Notes under the pieces: model-generated
What the model was told of the DNA's origin: nothing
The model's database searches: none
What the model saw: the letters and a program-made list of their open reading frames with translations, nothing else
DNA from: Gammaproteobacteria bacterium
GTDB taxonomy: Bacteria > Pseudomonadota > Gammaproteobacteria > SZUA-152
DNA: 54,789 nt
NCBI GenBank assembly: GCA_022627515.1
Contig: JAKEGK010000125.1
Coordinates: forward strand, 1 to 54,789
Direction of reading: 5' to 3'
Shown: positions 54,760 through 54,789 of the stretch, piece by piece
How positions within the stretch are numbered: the first letter of the stretch is position 1
Layout: each line of letters begins with the position of its first letter
Program-made: the position numbers and the translations under genes

Positions 54760-54789
54760 TTTTATGCTCCCTGGTGGACTGGCGTGATA

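Overview
The window looks like a chromosomal segment of a Gram-negative gammaproteobacterium. The envelope genes (outer-membrane barrel, ExbB/ExbD, lipoproteins), the small DUF6763-like protein and the DsrC/TusE-like protein all point that way. I cannot name the genus; a methanotroph- or sulfur-oxidiser-like gammaproteobacterium would fit, but that is inference. No tRNA, rRNA, CRISPR array or intact insertion sequence was seen.

Left end (1-1.5 kb): a transaldolase gene cut by the window edge, preceded by a small acidic DUF6763-like gene, both on the minus strand, with a 27-base near-perfect dyad in their upstream region.

1.9-28 kb: one minus-strand gene train of about 26 kb with gaps of at most 65 bases and several start/stop overlaps. 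In transcription order it encodes a small periplasmic coiled-coil protein, a 728-residue TPR/coiled-coil protein, an 1146-residue TPR lipoprotein, a 255-residue TPR lipoprotein, a 100-residue exported protein, an ExbB/TolQ-type channel, two ExbD/TolR-type proteins, an AgmX/PglI-type (TonB-like) coupling protein with a cytoplasmic coiled coil, and a giant protein of about 5180 residues. The giant protein has about 18 DUF11-like modules, SdrD-B-like modules, three OmpA-like domains and a C-terminal outer-membrane beta-barrel. The inventory resembles the proton-driven Agl-Glt/Nfs envelope machines of myxobacteria. I read it as a trans-envelope motor coupled to a giant surface or outer-membrane protein. 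This is the best candidate in the window for a poorly described system.

28.6-31.8 kb: an orphan response regulator, a small membrane protein, a hotdog-fold thioesterase and a ChrA chromate transporter, followed by a 1.4-kb gene-free stretch.

33.2-44.1 kb: a redox island. It holds an 8-heme lipoprotein built from four repeats, three small or membrane proteins plus a DsrC/TusE-like protein lacking its catalytic cysteines, a 12-heme PKD-domain lipoprotein built from six di-heme modules, a YVTN beta-propeller protein with one CXXCH, a small membrane protein with norC and norB (cytochrome c-dependent nitric oxide reductase), and a small secreted CXXCH protein.

44.7-54.8 kb: a membrane-anchored Ser/Thr kinase with a repeat-containing periplasmic part, the DEAD-box RNA helicase DeaD, a cysteine-rich protein with a methyltransferase-like motif, a DUF6933-like gene split by a one-base shift in an A7 run, and a DUF4139 protein. 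Two short elements with shared terminal inverted repeats (38846-39010 and 51294-51489) look like MITEs.
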